The notes under the pieces are model-generated. The model was not told the DNA's origin. It was given only the letters and a program-made list of their open reading frames with translations, and did not search any database. From CAYNRE01 sp964399535 (GTDB taxonomy: Bacteria; Planctomycetota; Planctomycetia; Pirellulales; CAYNRE01), in assembly GCA_964399535.1 (NCBI GenBank), contig CAYNRE010000032.1, forward strand, positions 62,001 through 126,000: a DNA stretch of 64,000 nucleotides, read 5' to 3'. Below, one piece after another: positions 63,696 through 64,000 of this stretch. The stretch's first letter is position 1. Every line of letters begins with the position of its first letter. The translations under genes and the position numbers were made by a program.

Positions 63696-64000
63696 ATGAA
63701 TCGCGCGAAATTACGGCGCGCTAGCGCTTGGCTGGTATTCACCGTGGCGGTTTGCCTGGCTGTCGGCGCGCCCCTCAGGGCCGAGCCCCCCTGGCAGCGG
63801 ATGGCCGTTTTTCGCCGGGTAGATGCCGACCCAGAAAAGTCGTACCCGCTCACTGACTTGAGCGGACCCTGGCTCATCCTGGTCAAGACGTTTGTGGGAG
63901 AGAACGCCCAAGAGCATGCCACGCAACTGGTGCTCGAGCTGCGCTCGCGCTACAAGCTCAAGGCCTATACCCACGAAATGGATTTCGACTTTACCGCGCC
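63696..64000 (+). CDS. Exported protein, N-terminal part, cut by the window edge
   Basis: The first 101 codons of a gene running off the right edge. ATG 63696 is preceded by AAAGGA nine bases upstream. Residues 1-29 are a signal peptide (ASAWLVFTVAVCLAVGAPLRA), and the mature part begins EPPWQRMAVFRRVDADPEKSY, with WLILVKTFVGENAQEHA after it, a pattern I do not recognise. No domain can be named from this fragment. Confidence 0.7.
   Translation, partial: MNRAKLRRASAWLVFTVAVCLAVGAPLRAEPPWQRMAVFRRVDADPEKSYPLTDLSGPWLILVKTFVGENAQEHATQLVLELRSRYKLKAYTHEMDFDFTA

Overview
The window is GC-rich, chromosome-like DNA from a Gram-negative-type bacterium, most likely a planctomycete (Pirellulales-like). 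I infer this from three things. The cell plan is diderm: it has Kdo activation (kdsB), a PilM-centred trans-envelope cluster and a Tad-like surface protein. It carries a Bacillus/planctomycete-type b558 succinate dehydrogenase. It also has many large low-complexity proteins with Gly/Met, Pro or Ser/Gly tracts next to housekeeping genes in short mixed-strand runs. There are no insertion sequences, integrases, phage genes or CRISPR arrays. Forty-five protein genes (one cut by the right edge) and one tRNA are called.

Layout. 1-4.0 kb: a 19-bp tandem repeat, a lone receiver-domain response regulator, a methyltransferase-like protein and a GT-C membrane glycosyltransferase. 4.1-10.1 kb: a TCA block, sdhCAB followed by fumC, behind a good sigma70-type promoter. 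10.2-19.8 kb: a secreted TPR protein, an MMPL/RND transporter, a propeller-like protein, a two-helix membrane peptide, a thiamine-diphosphate 2-keto-acid decarboxylase with the complete pyruvate-decarboxylase catalytic set, and a secreted transglutaminase-like protein. 20.0-24.8 kb: a Tad/VWA surface protein, tRNA-Cys with its terminator, a class IV aminotransferase and a Gfo/Idh/MocA oxidoreductase. 24.9-33.6 kb: essential metabolism (uppS, purA, glmS, kdsB, pyrG, a DUF1844 protein). 34.0-39.9 kb: a FabF-like synthase, a GT2 glycosyltransferase, lutBC, a small membrane protein and a cysteine-rich exported protein.

40.3-46.6 kb is the most unusual part. Four same-strand genes encode a 794-residue coiled-coil protein, a membrane-anchored SUMF1-fold protein without the formylglycine-generating cysteines, a zinc-ribbon TRAFAC-type GTPase and a protein resembling GTPase-associated protein 1 (GAP1). 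The first three are tightly packed (20-nt gap, then an ATGA overlap). This fits a GTPase-centred module of the kind predicted to act in biological conflict or intracellular signalling, and it is the best candidate here for an undescribed system.

46.6-51.8 kb: carA, cmk and a large GH38-like protein. 52.2-58.2 kb: a PilM-type actin-like protein extended with a membrane and periplasmic part, then two large single-pass proteins with Gly/Met-rich tracts, probably the inner-membrane platform of a pilus or secretion machine. 58.3-64 kb: a small membrane protein, serS, an M20 dipeptidase, clpS, mtaB and the start of a secreted protein. All calls come from reading the sequence; family names rest on visible motifs, and no database search was made.
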